From Flagellimonas pacifica (lineage in GTDB: Bacteria; Bacteroidota; Bacteroidia; Flavobacteriales; Flavobacteriaceae): a DNA stretch of 64,000 nt. Under the pieces are notes generated by a model, which worked only from the letters and a program-made list of their open reading frames with translations, made no database searches and was not told where the DNA came from. Both the position numbers and the translations under genes were made by a program. Location: positions 302,359-366,358 of the forward strand of contig NZ_OBEH01000004.1 of NCBI RefSeq assembly GCF_900215465.1. Direction: 5' to 3'. Within the stretch, counting starts at the first letter, position 1. Each line of letters begins with the position of its first letter. Positions 53,497 through 63,254 of this stretch are shown in pieces.

Positions 53497-55224
53497 CTAT
53501 TTTTTATCGTTTAATTTTTTTGCTTGCCCCGCCCAATCGTCTCGTTGTGCCCTTCCTGGGAACGAACCGGTGATTGAATCCAACAAATCATATTCTTTTT
53601 CGGTCATTTTGCTTACTTGTGCAAACGTAAATATTCCTATTTGATTCAACGTCTGTTCCATTTGTGGACCAATACCTTTTACTTTTTTCAAGTCATCGGC
53701 TGTCTCTTTGTCTGCATCAAATGTTCCTATTGAACCTAGTAATGAGGAAACCTTTTCTTGATCAACTTCTTCCTTTTCTTCTTTAGAGGCGGTTTTTTCC
53801 TTTTTAGCTCCACCATTAGAAGGCATTTCATACAAAGGCCTTCCAGCTTCACGTAGTTTCTTGTATTTCTCTCCTGATGCTTTCAATATGGATTTCACCT
53901 CGGCTTGTGCTATTACCGGAAAAGTCCTAGAGTATAGCAAGAACAGTACAAAGAAGAAACCTATTGTTCCAATAAATATTCCAATATCAACAAAGGTTGG
54001 AGAAAACATGGTCCATGAGGATGGTAAGTAATCCCTATGCAATGAGGTGACTATAATTACAAATCTTTCAAACCACATTCCTATGTTCACCACAATTGAG
54101 ATAAAGAATGAGAACATGATACTGGTACGTAATTTTTTGAACCACATAAACTGTGGAGAGAACACATTACAAGTCATCATTGACCAATATGCCCACCAAT
54201 AAGGCCCTGTTGCCCTGTTCAAGAAAGCGTATTGTTCGTATTCAACTCCTGAATACCATGCAATGAACAGCTCAGTAATATAGGCACACCCTACAATAGA
54301 ACCCGTGACCATGATCACAATATTCATCAATTCAATATGCTGTACGGTGATATAAGCTTCCAGACTGCACACTTTTCTCATAATAATGAGCAGTGTGTTC
54401 ACCATGGCAAATCCAGAGAAAATAGCACCTGCAACAAAATAAGGTGGAAAAATGGTCGTATGCCATCCCGGAATTACCGATGTAGCAAAATCAAAAGATA
54501 CAATAGTGTGTACTGAAAGTACAAGCGGTGTTGCCAAACCTGCCAAAACCAAAGATACTTCTTCAAAACGCTGCCAATCTTTAGCCCTGCCTGTCCAACC
54601 GAAACTCAATAAGCTATAGATTTTCTTTTGGAATGGCTTAATCGCCCTATCTCTGATCATCGCAAAATCGGGTAATAAACCAGTCCACCAGAATACCAAG
54701 GAAACCGATAAATAGGTAGAAATCGCAAATACATCCCAAAGCAGGGGTGAGTTAAAGTTTACCCATAAAGAGCCGTATTGATTTGGAATTGGCACTACCC
54801 AATAAGCCAACCAAGGACGACCCATGTGAATAATCGGGAACAATCCTGCCTGGATAACCGAAAATATGGTCATCGCTTCGGCAGAACGGTTAATGGCCAT
54901 TCTCCATTTTTGTCTAAACAATAACAAAACCGCAGAAATCAATGTTCCTGCGTGACCAATACCTACCCACCAAACAAAGTTTGTAATATCCCAAGCCCAG
55001 TTTACAGTTTTATTAAGACCCCAAACTCCAATACCTGTAGATACGGTATAAATAATACATCCTAAACCCCAAAGGAATGCAACCAAAGCTATGGTAAACA
55101 CAATCCACCAATGCTTATTGGCTTTTCCTTCCACAGGAGCTGCAATATCAACGGTAACATCGTGATATCCTTTATCTCCGAGTACTAAGGGCTTTCGAAT
55201 AGGTGCTTCGTAATGCGACGCCAT
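53497..55224 (-). CDS. actC: Alternative Complex III subunit ActC (NrfD-like) with helix-hairpin-helix tail
   Basis: A 575-residue integral membrane subunit with about ten helices (residues about 40-460) of the NrfD/PsrC type; LLRSVV, FWWVGIGHAGTLISAVLLLFRQKWR and VSFDFATSVIPGWHTTIFPPYFVAGAIFSGFA are typical, and it binds quinol together with ActF. After a Lys/Glu-rich linker (about 465-505), residues about 508-570 read LKKVKGIGPQMEQTLNQIGIFTFAQVSKM, a helix-hairpin-helix motif of the kind found in DNA- or protein-binding modules. This tail is not part of the NrfD fold. Starts 33 bp after actB. Confidence 0.93.
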   Translation of the reverse strand: MASHYEAPIRKPLVLGDKGYHDVTVDIAAPVEGKANKHWWIVFTIALVAFLWGLGCIIYTVSTGIGVWGLNKTVNWAWDITNFVWWVGIGHAGTLISAVLLLFRQKWRMAINRSAEAMTIFSVIQAGLFPIIHMGRPWLAYWVVPIPNQYGSLWVNFNSPLLWDVFAISTYLSVSLVFWWTGLLPDFAMIRDRAIKPFQKKIYSLLSFGWTGRAKDWQRFEEVSLVLAGLATPLVLSVHTIVSFDFATSVIPGWHTTIFPPYFVAGAIFSGFAMVNTLLIIMRKVCSLEAYITVQHIELMNIVIMVTGSIVGCAYITELFIAWYSGVEYEQYAFLNRATGPYWWAYWSMMTCNVFSPQFMWFKKLRTSIMFSFFISIVVNIGMWFERFVIIVTSLHRDYLPSSWTMFSPTFVDIGIFIGTIGFFFVLFLLYSRTFPVIAQAEVKSILKASGEKYKKLREAGRPLYEMPSNGGAKKEKTASKEEKEEVDQEKVSSLLGSIGTFDADKETADDLKKVKGIGPQMEQTLNQIGIFTFAQVSKMTEKEYDLLDSITGSFPGRAQRDDWAGQAKKLNDKK

Positions 55225-55256
55225 AATTTATCTTCTAATTACTTCTTATTTATTGA

Positions 55257-58200
55257 TTAAGCCTCGTTGGTGTTTCTCACCTTAACATGATAGAACACAT
55301 TTGGTTTTGTTCCCACATGCTCCAACAGGTGATACATTCTATCATCTTCCTTCAACTCAGAAACTTTGCTATCCTTGTCATTAACATCTCCAAATACCAT
55401 TGCCCCACTACTACATGCTGCGGAACAAGCTGTTTGGAATTCGCCATCTTTAATGGCACGTCCATCTCGCTTAGCATCCAAAATGGTCTTTTGCGTCATT
55501 TGAATACACATAGAGCATTTTTCCATTACCCCTCTTGAACGAACGTTAACATCTGGGTTAATGACCATTTTACCTAGATCATTATTCATATTGAAATCAA
55601 ACTCATCATTATCAAAATACAAGAACCAATTGAATCTACGTACTTTGTAAGGACAGTTGTTAGCACAGTAACGAGTACCAACACAACGGTTATATGCCAT
55701 CTGGTTTTGACCCTGTCTACCATGCGATGTTGCCGCAACAGGACAAACTGTTTCGCAAGGAGCATGGTTACAATGCTGGCACATTACCGGCTGAAATGCT
55801 ACTTGAGGGTTTGCAGATGCATCTTCCATCTCCCTAAATCCACCCAAGGAGCCGTTATCTCCCCAAAGACCATCCATTCCTTCTTTTTTCTCATCATCCT
55901 GCTCAAAGGTCTCTTCAGAAGAATAATACCTATCAATACGCAACCAATGCATATCTCTAGATTTTCTAACTTCTTCTTTCCCTACTACCGGAACATTATT
56001 TTCAGCATGACATGCTATTACACAAGCACCACAACCGGTACAAGCATTTAAGTCAATGGATAAATTGAAATGATGCCCAATAGAACGATCAAACTCTTCC
56101 CACATATCTGCATCTGGAGAGGTAACCGGAATTTCCTGGTGGTTTAAGGTAACCTGAGGCATATGGTTCCACTCTTGATGGTCTTTTGTATTGAAGATTT
56201 CCAAGGTAGTTTCCTTGATAATATCCCCTCTACCCATCAATGTTTTATGCAATTGAACACATGCAAATTCATGTACACCCTCCGCCTTTTCAATTTTTAC
56301 AGATTGTACATCGGAAAAATTCTTATATAAGGTATAGGCATTTACACCTGTTGCCATTTCATATTGCATTCCGGCTTGCTTGCCATAACCAAATGAAAGA
56401 CCAACAGTATCTTTTGCTTGACCAGGTTGAATAATAACCGGAACATTATCCAAAACCACACCATCAACAGTAAGCTTTGCATAACTTCCATTTAAACCAC
56501 CATCAGCCACATTAAAGTTTTCCATTTCCAGTGCTTCCGCATCAGCTTTGGAGATTGTCATATAGTTATCCCATGATACTCTAGAAATTGGATCAGGGAA
56601 TTCCTGAAGCCATGGGTTATTGGCCTGACGACCGTCTCCCATACCCACTTTGGAATACAAAACCAATTCAGTTCCGGAACTGGTTGAATTTACCAGGGAG
56701 CGAATTGCTGATGCAATAGGAGCAATTCCCGATTGCACTTCCTCAACTTCACTGGAATCAATAGTAGCTTGCTCAGCATCATCAGAAGCAACCTCCGTTA
56801 TAGCCCCTATAAAAACTCCATCTTGGAGCGCTTTATTCCAATCCGAACCTTGCAACAGAGATGTGCTCCAAGTTTCCTTAATATAATCGTAGTAGGTTTG
56901 CTCACTACCCATCCAAGTTAGTAACGCATTTTGAAACTGTCTTGTATCAAAAAGCTCACGGATAGCAGGTTGCATTAAACTATAATGTCCCTTCTTTAAT
57001 TGCGCATCACCCCAAGATTCCAAATAATGGGGAGCGGCAGCAATATAATCGGATGACTGTGCAGTTTCATCATTATTAAAAGCAAAACTTACAGATATAC
57101 CTACCTTATCAAGTCCCGATACAAAATCAGCAGAGTTTGGCAGCGAATAGACAGGGTTCACACCATCCATAATCAATGCACCTACACGCCCAGCATTCAT
57201 ATCAGCAACCAATTTATTCACTTTGGCCACATCTCCTTGACGCACATATTTTGGATTCTCCGTATCAAAAGCCTCACTTGCCAATAATTCATTAATGGCC
57301 AATACTACAGCTTGTGCGTTCACATCATTAAGTCCAGTGACCACTACCGCTTTGTTTCTAGCTTTCTTAATTTGGGCTGCAATATTTTCTACAGCAGCAT
57401 CAACATCAGAAGTACCTCCACCTACATTGCTTCCGTTTAATTTGCCATACAATTTGGCCAAAGCAATTTTTTGCTGTGTTGGAGTCATTGGATAACGCTT
57501 ATCTGCATTACCTCCTGTAAGGGTCATATTGGACTCCAGTTGAATATGCTTGGACATTTTTCCATTTTTTGGAACTCGCCCTTTAGCATATCCTCCATCA
57601 TATCCTCCCCCTTGCCAATCTCCTAAGAAATCAGCTCCAAAAGAGACAATTACATCTGCTTTTTCAAAATCATAATCTGCAAGGGCACGCTCACCATAAG
57701 CGGCATTAAATGCATTTAGAGCTGCATCTTCAGAAATGGCATCATAAACAACATGGTTTACATTGCCACCATACTCAGCTTTAAAATCAGCAATCAGCTT
57801 ATCTGTAGAAGGACTTGCATAGGTTTGAGTCATCAAAACAATCTGTTTACCAGACCCTTTCAAGCTCCTTAATTTTGCTTTTACAGCATCATCCAATTCT
57901 TTCCAGTCAATTGGCTCACCATTAGCCATTGGCCCCTGAACCCTCTTGCTATCATACAACGTAAGCACTGAAGCCTGAACACGGGCATTAGCACTTCCGC
58001 CTACTTTAGCCTCTGTGTTGTTTTCTATTTTTATTGGTCTTCCCTCACGGGTTTTTACCAAAATACTTGCAAAATCATACCCATTAGCAATAGTAGTTGC
58101 ATAATAGTTAGCAACTCCTGGCACTATATTATCTGGCTGAACCACATAGGGTATAGACTTATGAACAGGCCCTTCACAGGCAGCAACGGTAGCTGCCGCA

Positions 58201-58388
58201 GTACTGAACCCAACATACTTTAAAAAGTCCCTTCTATTGGTAGTTGTAGCTGAAAGGTTTTCTTTATCACCCAAAAACTCATCTACTGGGATTTCCTCTG
58301 CAAATTCATTTTGTCTTAGCGCCTCAACAATGGAATCGTTCGGATTTAACTCCGCTTCGCTTTTCCAATATTTTTTGTTTGATGCCAT
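55257..58388 (-). CDS. actB: Alternative Complex III iron-sulfur subunit ActB
   Basis: A 1043-residue fusion of a molybdopterin-oxidoreductase-like domain that does not bind a cofactor in this family (about 90-730) and an iron-sulfur domain (about 770-1040). Four cluster motifs are visible: CTGCGACVIACHAEN (about 783), CQHCNHAPCETVCPV, CVGTRYCANNCPYK, and CSMCIQMTQ with CSAACSSGAMVFGD. A twin-arginine-type N-terminus (NRRDFLKYVGFS, Arg52-Arg53) directs export of the folded subunit. Electrons from quinol pass through it to the c hemes of ActA. It follows actA by 32 bp. Confidence 0.95.
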   Translation of the reverse strand: MASNKKYWKSEAELNPNDSIVEALRQNEFAEEIPVDEFLGDKENLSATTTNRRDFLKYVGFSTAAATVAACEGPVHKSIPYVVQPDNIVPGVANYYATTIANGYDFASILVKTREGRPIKIENNTEAKVGGSANARVQASVLTLYDSKRVQGPMANGEPIDWKELDDAVKAKLRSLKGSGKQIVLMTQTYASPSTDKLIADFKAEYGGNVNHVVYDAISEDAALNAFNAAYGERALADYDFEKADVIVSFGADFLGDWQGGGYDGGYAKGRVPKNGKMSKHIQLESNMTLTGGNADKRYPMTPTQQKIALAKLYGKLNGSNVGGGTSDVDAAVENIAAQIKKARNKAVVVTGLNDVNAQAVVLAINELLASEAFDTENPKYVRQGDVAKVNKLVADMNAGRVGALIMDGVNPVYSLPNSADFVSGLDKVGISVSFAFNNDETAQSSDYIAAAPHYLESWGDAQLKKGHYSLMQPAIRELFDTRQFQNALLTWMGSEQTYYDYIKETWSTSLLQGSDWNKALQDGVFIGAITEVASDDAEQATIDSSEVEEVQSGIAPIASAIRSLVNSTSSGTELVLYSKVGMGDGRQANNPWLQEFPDPISRVSWDNYMTISKADAEALEMENFNVADGGLNGSYAKLTVDGVVLDNVPVIIQPGQAKDTVGLSFGYGKQAGMQYEMATGVNAYTLYKNFSDVQSVKIEKAEGVHEFACVQLHKTLMGRGDIIKETTLEIFNTKDHQEWNHMPQVTLNHQEIPVTSPDADMWEEFDRSIGHHFNLSIDLNACTGCGACVIACHAENNVPVVGKEEVRKSRDMHWLRIDRYYSSEETFEQDDEKKEGMDGLWGDNGSLGGFREMEDASANPQVAFQPVMCQHCNHAPCETVCPVAATSHGRQGQNQMAYNRCVGTRYCANNCPYKVRRFNWFLYFDNDEFDFNMNNDLGKMVINPDVNVRSRGVMEKCSMCIQMTQKTILDAKRDGRAIKDGEFQTACSAACSSGAMVFGDVNDKDSKVSELKEDDRMYHLLEHVGTKPNVFYHVKVRNTNEA

Positions 58389-58420
58389 ACGATATATCTC
58401 AGATTATCTTCTTTAAATTC

Positions 58421-59779
58421 TTAATAGTGACACTTACCACATTCCAAACCACCCATCATTGCAGCGGTAAGTTCCTCAACACCATATTTCTTGGAAAGTT
58501 CTGCATGAATAGCTTCGTAGTATTCATTGCCTTCCATTTTAACATTGGTCTCCCTGTGACAGTTGATACACCATCCCATCGTCAATGGAGCAAATTGTTC
58601 CATGATTTCCATTTCCTCTACCGGACCATGACAGGTTTGACATTCGATTCCAGCAACTGAAACATGCTGAGAGTGGTTGAAGTAGGCAAAATCGGGAAGA
58701 TTATGCACCCTCACCCAAGCAACAGGCTGTGTCTCACCAGTATATTTTTGATTTTCCTCATCCCACCCAACGGCTTTGTATAATTTCTTGATCTCTCCGG
58801 TATAGAATTCATTGGTGTAGCCATTGGCTATATCCTCAGCACTAGGTCCTTCAGGATTACCTTTATACTCATATATGGACTTGTGACAATTCATACAAAC
58901 GTTCAAGGACGGTATCCCTGAAGTTTTTGACACCCTAGCAGATGAGTGACAATACTTGCATTCTATTTTATTGTCTCCTGCGTGAATTTTATGAGAGTAA
59001 TGAATGGGCTGAACAGGAGCATACCCTTGATCAACTCCTACTTGCATCATCCACCCGTAAGCAAAATAAGCACTTGCCAACAGCAAGAAAATAGCGCTCA
59101 CTAACACCAAGAATTGGTTTTGGGCAAAAGCCTTCCATACAGGAGTTCGTTTTTCTGCTTTTTCTTTTTCCAGAATAACACCGTTGGCCTCTGCTATCCT
59201 TCTAAGTGTGCTATTGACCAAAATCAACATAACCACCAACAAACCAAACACAAGCGCAAGTGCACCAAGTATGATTTCATTGGAAACCCCTCCTTCTGAT
59301 CCAGCACCTTCACCAGTAGCATCTGCAGCAACTGCCACTACAGGAGCAGGAGGTGGAGCCGCCGTATACGCCAAGATATCATCAACATCAGTATTGGACA
59401 ACGTAGGAAAAGCCGTCATTGCCGCCTGATTGTATTCTGCGTAGATTTTATTGGCATAAGCATCTCCAGCCTTAATCATTCCCGGACTGTTCTTAATCCA
59501 CTCATAAAGCCATTCCTTATCCAATCCTTCATCTTCAGACAGCCTGGCCTCAACATTTGCCAGTGCAGGCCCGGTCATCTTACGATCTAGCGAGTGACAA
59601 GCAGCACAGTTTTGATTGAACAATTGTTTTCCTTTTGCCGCATCTCCTCCACCTGAAGCTTCAGCAACAACTTCAGCCGAAACTGCTTCTTCCTCTTGAG
59701 CATAAGATGAAATGGAAAAAAATAGGAGGGAAAGACCTAAAACTTTAGAAAATAGATGGCGGTATAAAACCTTTTTCAT
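58421..59779 (-). CDS. actA: Alternative Complex III multiheme cytochrome c ActA, fused to a monoheme domain
   Basis: A 452-residue exported cytochrome. Signal peptide (about 1-27), an N-terminal monoheme c domain with CAACH (residues 58-62), a Ala/Pro linker and one helix (about 175-200 and another near 225-245), then the ActA domain with five heme motifs: CKYCH, CMNCH, CQTCH, CINCH and CGKCH near the C-terminus. Six CxxCH in all. I chose ATG 59779; an upstream frame extension would put a start before the likely promoter. First gene of the respiratory operon, with a -7 element at 59867-59874. Confidence 0.94.
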   Translation of the reverse strand: MKKVLYRHLFSKVLGLSLLFFSISSYAQEEEAVSAEVVAEASGGGDAAKGKQLFNQNCAACHSLDRKMTGPALANVEARLSEDEGLDKEWLYEWIKNSPGMIKAGDAYANKIYAEYNQAAMTAFPTLSNTDVDDILAYTAAPPPAPVVAVAADATGEGAGSEGGVSNEIILGALALVFGLLVVMLILVNSTLRRIAEANGVILEKEKAEKRTPVWKAFAQNQFLVLVSAIFLLLASAYFAYGWMMQVGVDQGYAPVQPIHYSHKIHAGDNKIECKYCHSSARVSKTSGIPSLNVCMNCHKSIYEYKGNPEGPSAEDIANGYTNEFYTGEIKKLYKAVGWDEENQKYTGETQPVAWVRVHNLPDFAYFNHSQHVSVAGIECQTCHGPVEEMEIMEQFAPLTMGWCINCHRETNVKMEGNEYYEAIHAELSKKYGVEELTAAMMGGLECGKCHY

Positions 59780-59866
59780 ATTAACGAAATTTCTATCGAA
59801 ATTTTTGGCACGATATTTACTTCTGATACTGAGAACAATAGGGTTCCAACGTGCTAAAATCGGTGA

Positions 59867-59874
59867 CAAAAATA
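59867..59874 (-). promoter_or_regulatory. -7 promoter element of the act-cta operon
   Basis: Minus strand TATTTTTG, exact TAnnTTTG match, about 88 bp before the actA ATG. No clear -33 TTG. It implies a leader of about 80 bases for the operon, longer than for other genes in the window. Confidence 0.4.
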
Positions 59875-59973
59875 CAACATAGACTTATTTTTTTAAATGT
59901 TAAGGTATTTATAATAACTAATTTATAAACATTCTAAATAAATAGAGGCCAAGCTCCTTAATACATAAAAAAT

Positions 59974-59981
59974 TACATTTG
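59974..59981 (+). promoter_or_regulatory. -7 promoter element for the SPOR gene
   Basis: TACATTTG, exact TAnnTTTG match, 33 bp before the chosen ATG (60015). It excludes an upstream in-frame alternative start at 59979, which lies inside the element. Confidence 0.45.
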
Positions 59982-60014
59982 TATATCAACAAAACAAAAA
60001 AGCATCAATATATC

Positions 60015-60386
60015 ATGAGAACCCCTGCATTTATAGCACTTTTGATTGGTTTAACATTTCAGGTTTCTGCTCAGGAAGGCAGTGTCACCATTGAGCAAGA
60101 CCCTCGGATTGAAGAGCTGGTCGCACTATACACTGAGGTAAATTCCAAATCTGATTTTTACCAAATCCAAGTAGGTTTTGGAAGCTATCAGAGAGCTCAA
60201 AACCTTAAAACGAAAGTAGATATAGATTTCCCTGGATGGCAGTCTAAAATTGAATTTGAATCTCCTACGTACCGTGTACGATTAGGTAAGTTTAAAACAA
60301 AACTGGAGGCAGAACGGAAATATTTAGAGGTTCGCAAAAAATACCCTGACGCAATGCTCTTAAAACCAGAAAAGAGCTCTAGGTAA
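60015..60386 (+). CDS. SPOR-domain exported protein
   Basis: A 123-residue protein with a signal peptide (MRTPAFIALLIGLTFQVSAQ) and a SPOR domain (about 45-120; FYQIQVGFGSYQRAQNLKTKV... and YRVRLGKFKTKLEAERKYLEV), the peptidoglycan-binding fold that recognises denuded glycan strands at septa. It should be periplasmic. It lies divergent from actA and convergent with infB, with which it shares a terminator. Confidence 0.9.
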   Translation: MRTPAFIALLIGLTFQVSAQEGSVTIEQDPRIEELVALYTEVNSKSDFYQIQVGFGSYQRAQNLKTKVDIDFPGWQSKIEFESPTYRVRLGKFKTKLEAERKYLEVRKKYPDAMLLKPEKSSR

Positions 60387-60390
60387 AAAA

Positions 60391-60427
60391 ATAAAAAAAA
60401 GCCGCTTAAGCGGCTTTTTTTATTTTT
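60391..60427. terminator. Bidirectional terminator between SPOR gene and infB
   Basis: Near-perfect palindrome: a 14-bp core GCCGCTTAAGCGGC (60401-60414) flanked by an A run before and a T run after. It serves both convergent genes; it lies 13 bp after the SPOR stop and 16 bp after the infB stop (60443). Confidence 0.9.
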
Positions 60428-60442
60428 TGGACACCTTCTTTT

Positions 60443-63211
60443 CTATAGCTTTTTCTTAACTGCTACTTCCTGGAAGGCCTCAACAATATCTCCTTCCTTA
60501 ATGTCATTATAGTTTTTAATCTGGAGTCCACAGTCATACCCTTTGGATACTTCCTTAACATCATCTTTAAATCGTTTTAAAGAAGTTAACTCCCCTGTAA
60601 AGATTACCACTCCATCACGTATCAATCTAATTCGTGAATTCCTGAATATCTTACCACTGGTAACCATACAACCTGCAATGGTTCCAATCTTGGATATTTT
60701 AAAGGTCTCTCTTATTTCCGCATTACCAGTGATTTCCTCCTTCATTTCTGGTGACAACATACCCTCCATGGCATCTTTAAGGTCATTGATAGCATCATAA
60801 ATAATTGAGTACATTCTGATATCTATCTCTTCCTTATCGGCAACCGCTCGAGCATTACCCATTGGCCTAACATTAAATCCAATAATAATGGCATCAGATG
60901 CACTAGCCAACAGAACATCAGATTCTGTTATGGCACCAACACCTTTATGAATGATGTTTACCTGAATCTCATCAGTAGATAATTTTTGGAAGGAATCCGT
61001 CAATGCCTCCACAGAACCATCAACATCACCTTTAAGGATAATATTGAGTTCTTGGAAATCACCCAAAGCAATCCTTCTACCTATTTCATCTAAAGTAATA
61101 TGACGTTGTGTTCTTACTGATTGCTCACGTTGTAATTGCGAGCGCTTGGTTGCAATTTGTTTTGCCTCCCGCTCATCATCCAGCACATTGAACCTATCTC
61201 CTGCTTGTGGAGCTCCATCCAATCCTAAAATAGAAATTGGTGTTGCGGGACCAGCTTTTTTGATATTTTTTCCACGTTCATCCTGCATGGCCTTTACCTT
61301 ACCACTACAAGTTCCCGCCAGTACATAATCTCCAATTTTCAAGGTTCCGGTCTGCACCAATATAGTGGACACATATCCCCTACCTTTATCCAAGAAAGCC
61401 TCTACAACAGTACCTGTGGCCAAACGATCTGGATTTGCCTTTAGCTCCAATAATTCAGCCTCTAACAAAACTTTCTCCAACAGCTCATTTATACCTTGCC
61501 CCGTTTTTGCAGAAATATCATGGGACTGAATCTTACCTCCCCAATCTTCTACCAATAAATTCATGGAAGCAAGACCTTCTTTAATCTTATCTGGATTGGC
61601 CGTAGGCCTATCAATCTTATTTATAGCAAAAATGATTGGCACATTTGCAGCTTGGGCATGACTGATAGCTTCCTTGGTTTGCGGCATAATATCATCATCT
61701 GCCGCAACCACAATAATTGCAATATCAGTCACCTGAGCACCCCTGGCACGCATTGCGGTAAACGCCTCGTGACCCGGTGTATCCAAAAAGGTAATTTTTT
61801 GCCCATCTTCCAATGTAACACCATAGGCACCAATGTGCTGGGTAATACCCCCACTTTCACCTGCAATTACATTTTCTTGTCTTATATAATCCAGCAACGA
61901 TGTCTTACCGTGGTCTACGTGACCCATTACCGTTACAATAGGCGCTCTTGGTTTTAAATCTTCCGGAGCATCTACCTCTTCCTCAATAGATTCTTCAATT
62001 TCAGCAGTAACAAACTCCACCTCATATCCAAACTCCTCCGCAACAATAGAAAGTGTTTCTGCATCCAAGCGCTGGTTCATAGTAACCATGATTCCCAACG
62101 ACATACATGCCGAAATAATCTGTGTAGTGGAAACACTCATCATGGTAGCCACTTCATTAACAGTAACAAACTCTGTTACTTTAAGGATTTTGCTTTCCAA
62201 TTCTTGCTGTTCAAGATCTTTTTCTGTCTGCTGACGATGCTGATCTCTTTTCTCCCTACGGTATTTGGCACCTTTACCTTTACTGGATTTACCCTGAAGT
62301 TTTTCAAGAGTCTCCCTTACCTGTTTTTGTACTTCTTCTTCGGTAGGCTCAACTTTAGGAACGGATGATCTCTGACCACCTCTCCTTCCGGCAACATTAT
62401 TACCTGCTCTATTACCAGGACGGTTTCCTCCTCCTTGCGAAGGGTTTTTGCTAACAATCCGCTTTCTACGTTTTTTCCTATCCGCAGATTCAGCAGGCTT
62501 TTTAGGCTCTTCTTTCTTCTTCTTAGGTTTATTGAATTTGGAAAGATCAATTTTATCCCCAGTAATCTTTGGACCACTAAGTTTTTTATATTGTGTTTGA
62601 ATCGCCTCTGGTTCCTTAGGCTGTTCAACCACTTCCTGTTCTTTTTTAACCTCAGCAGGCTTGACCTCTTCTTTTTCCTTTGCCTCAACTTTGAGCTGTG
62701 TAGCAGGTTCTTCCTCAACCTTTGGCTTTTCTTCAACCTTTGGTTGCTCCACCTCCTGTTTAGGCTGCTCTACTTCTTTTGGCTCTTCAGCATTTTTCGG
62801 TGCTTCCACAGTTTTAGGCACTTCCACAGCTTTAGGCGCTTCCGGCTTTTTATCCAGATCAATCTTACCAACTGTTTTAGGGCCTGAAAGCTCCGCTTTG
62901 GCCTTGATCACCTGCTCTGCACTTCTTCGTTCCCGGGCAAGTCTTCGTTCTTCCTGTTCTTGTTCAATTTGGATTCTGAGTGCTTCTTTCTCCTTACGTT
63001 TTTCCTCTCCTACTTCTTTGGAAGCTACCTTTTTACTCTTATCCGTTTGAAACTCATCCAACAGTACTTGATACACTTCACCTGTTATTTTAGTTGTAGG
63101 CCTCGCCTCTACCTCATGCCCTACGGATGAAAGGTAGTCTACAGCCCTATCCAGTGAAATGTTCAATTCTCTGAGAACTTTATTAAGTCTTATTGTTGGG
63201 TTTCCTGCCAT
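60443..63211 (-). CDS. infB: Translation initiation factor IF-2
   Basis: A 922-residue GTPase that brings fMet-tRNA to the 30S subunit. N-terminal fold ([21 protein letters not shown]), a long Lys/Glu/Pro-rich stretch (about 65-330) of low complexity, then the G domain with GHVDHGKTS (about 427-435), DTPGHEAF and NKID, and the C-terminal domains II-IV. Full length. It follows nusA by 43 bp, the usual nusA-infB order. Confidence 0.97.
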   Translation of the reverse strand: MAGNPTIRLNKVLRELNISLDRAVDYLSSVGHEVEARPTTKITGEVYQVLLDEFQTDKSKKVASKEVGEEKRKEKEALRIQIEQEQEERRLARERRSAEQVIKAKAELSGPKTVGKIDLDKKPEAPKAVEVPKTVEAPKNAEEPKEVEQPKQEVEQPKVEEKPKVEEEPATQLKVEAKEKEEVKPAEVKKEQEVVEQPKEPEAIQTQYKKLSGPKITGDKIDLSKFNKPKKKKEEPKKPAESADRKKRRKRIVSKNPSQGGGNRPGNRAGNNVAGRRGGQRSSVPKVEPTEEEVQKQVRETLEKLQGKSSKGKGAKYRREKRDQHRQQTEKDLEQQELESKILKVTEFVTVNEVATMMSVSTTQIISACMSLGIMVTMNQRLDAETLSIVAEEFGYEVEFVTAEIEESIEEEVDAPEDLKPRAPIVTVMGHVDHGKTSLLDYIRQENVIAGESGGITQHIGAYGVTLEDGQKITFLDTPGHEAFTAMRARGAQVTDIAIIVVAADDDIMPQTKEAISHAQAANVPIIFAINKIDRPTANPDKIKEGLASMNLLVEDWGGKIQSHDISAKTGQGINELLEKVLLEAELLELKANPDRLATGTVVEAFLDKGRGYVSTILVQTGTLKIGDYVLAGTCSGKVKAMQDERGKNIKKAGPATPISILGLDGAPQAGDRFNVLDDEREAKQIATKRSQLQREQSVRTQRHITLDEIGRRIALGDFQELNIILKGDVDGSVEALTDSFQKLSTDEIQVNIIHKGVGAITESDVLLASASDAIIIGFNVRPMGNARAVADKEEIDIRMYSIIYDAINDLKDAMEGMLSPEMKEEITGNAEIRETFKISKIGTIAGCMVTSGKIFRNSRIRLIRDGVVIFTGELTSLKRFKDDVKEVSKGYDCGLQIKNYNDIKEGDIVEAFQEVAVKKKL

Positions 63212-63254
63212 AAATTGTATTTCCTTGCCCTAAAATTCGCTGCTAATATATAGC

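Noticed and set aside
59780..59866. Riboswitch or leader element in the act operon 5' region
   Set aside because: No conserved riboswitch pattern is visible in the AT-rich leader.
62435..63050. Long open frames on the plus strand within infB
   Set aside because: They come from the low-complexity Lys/Glu/Pro-rich region of IF-2, which gives open antisense frames without selection.
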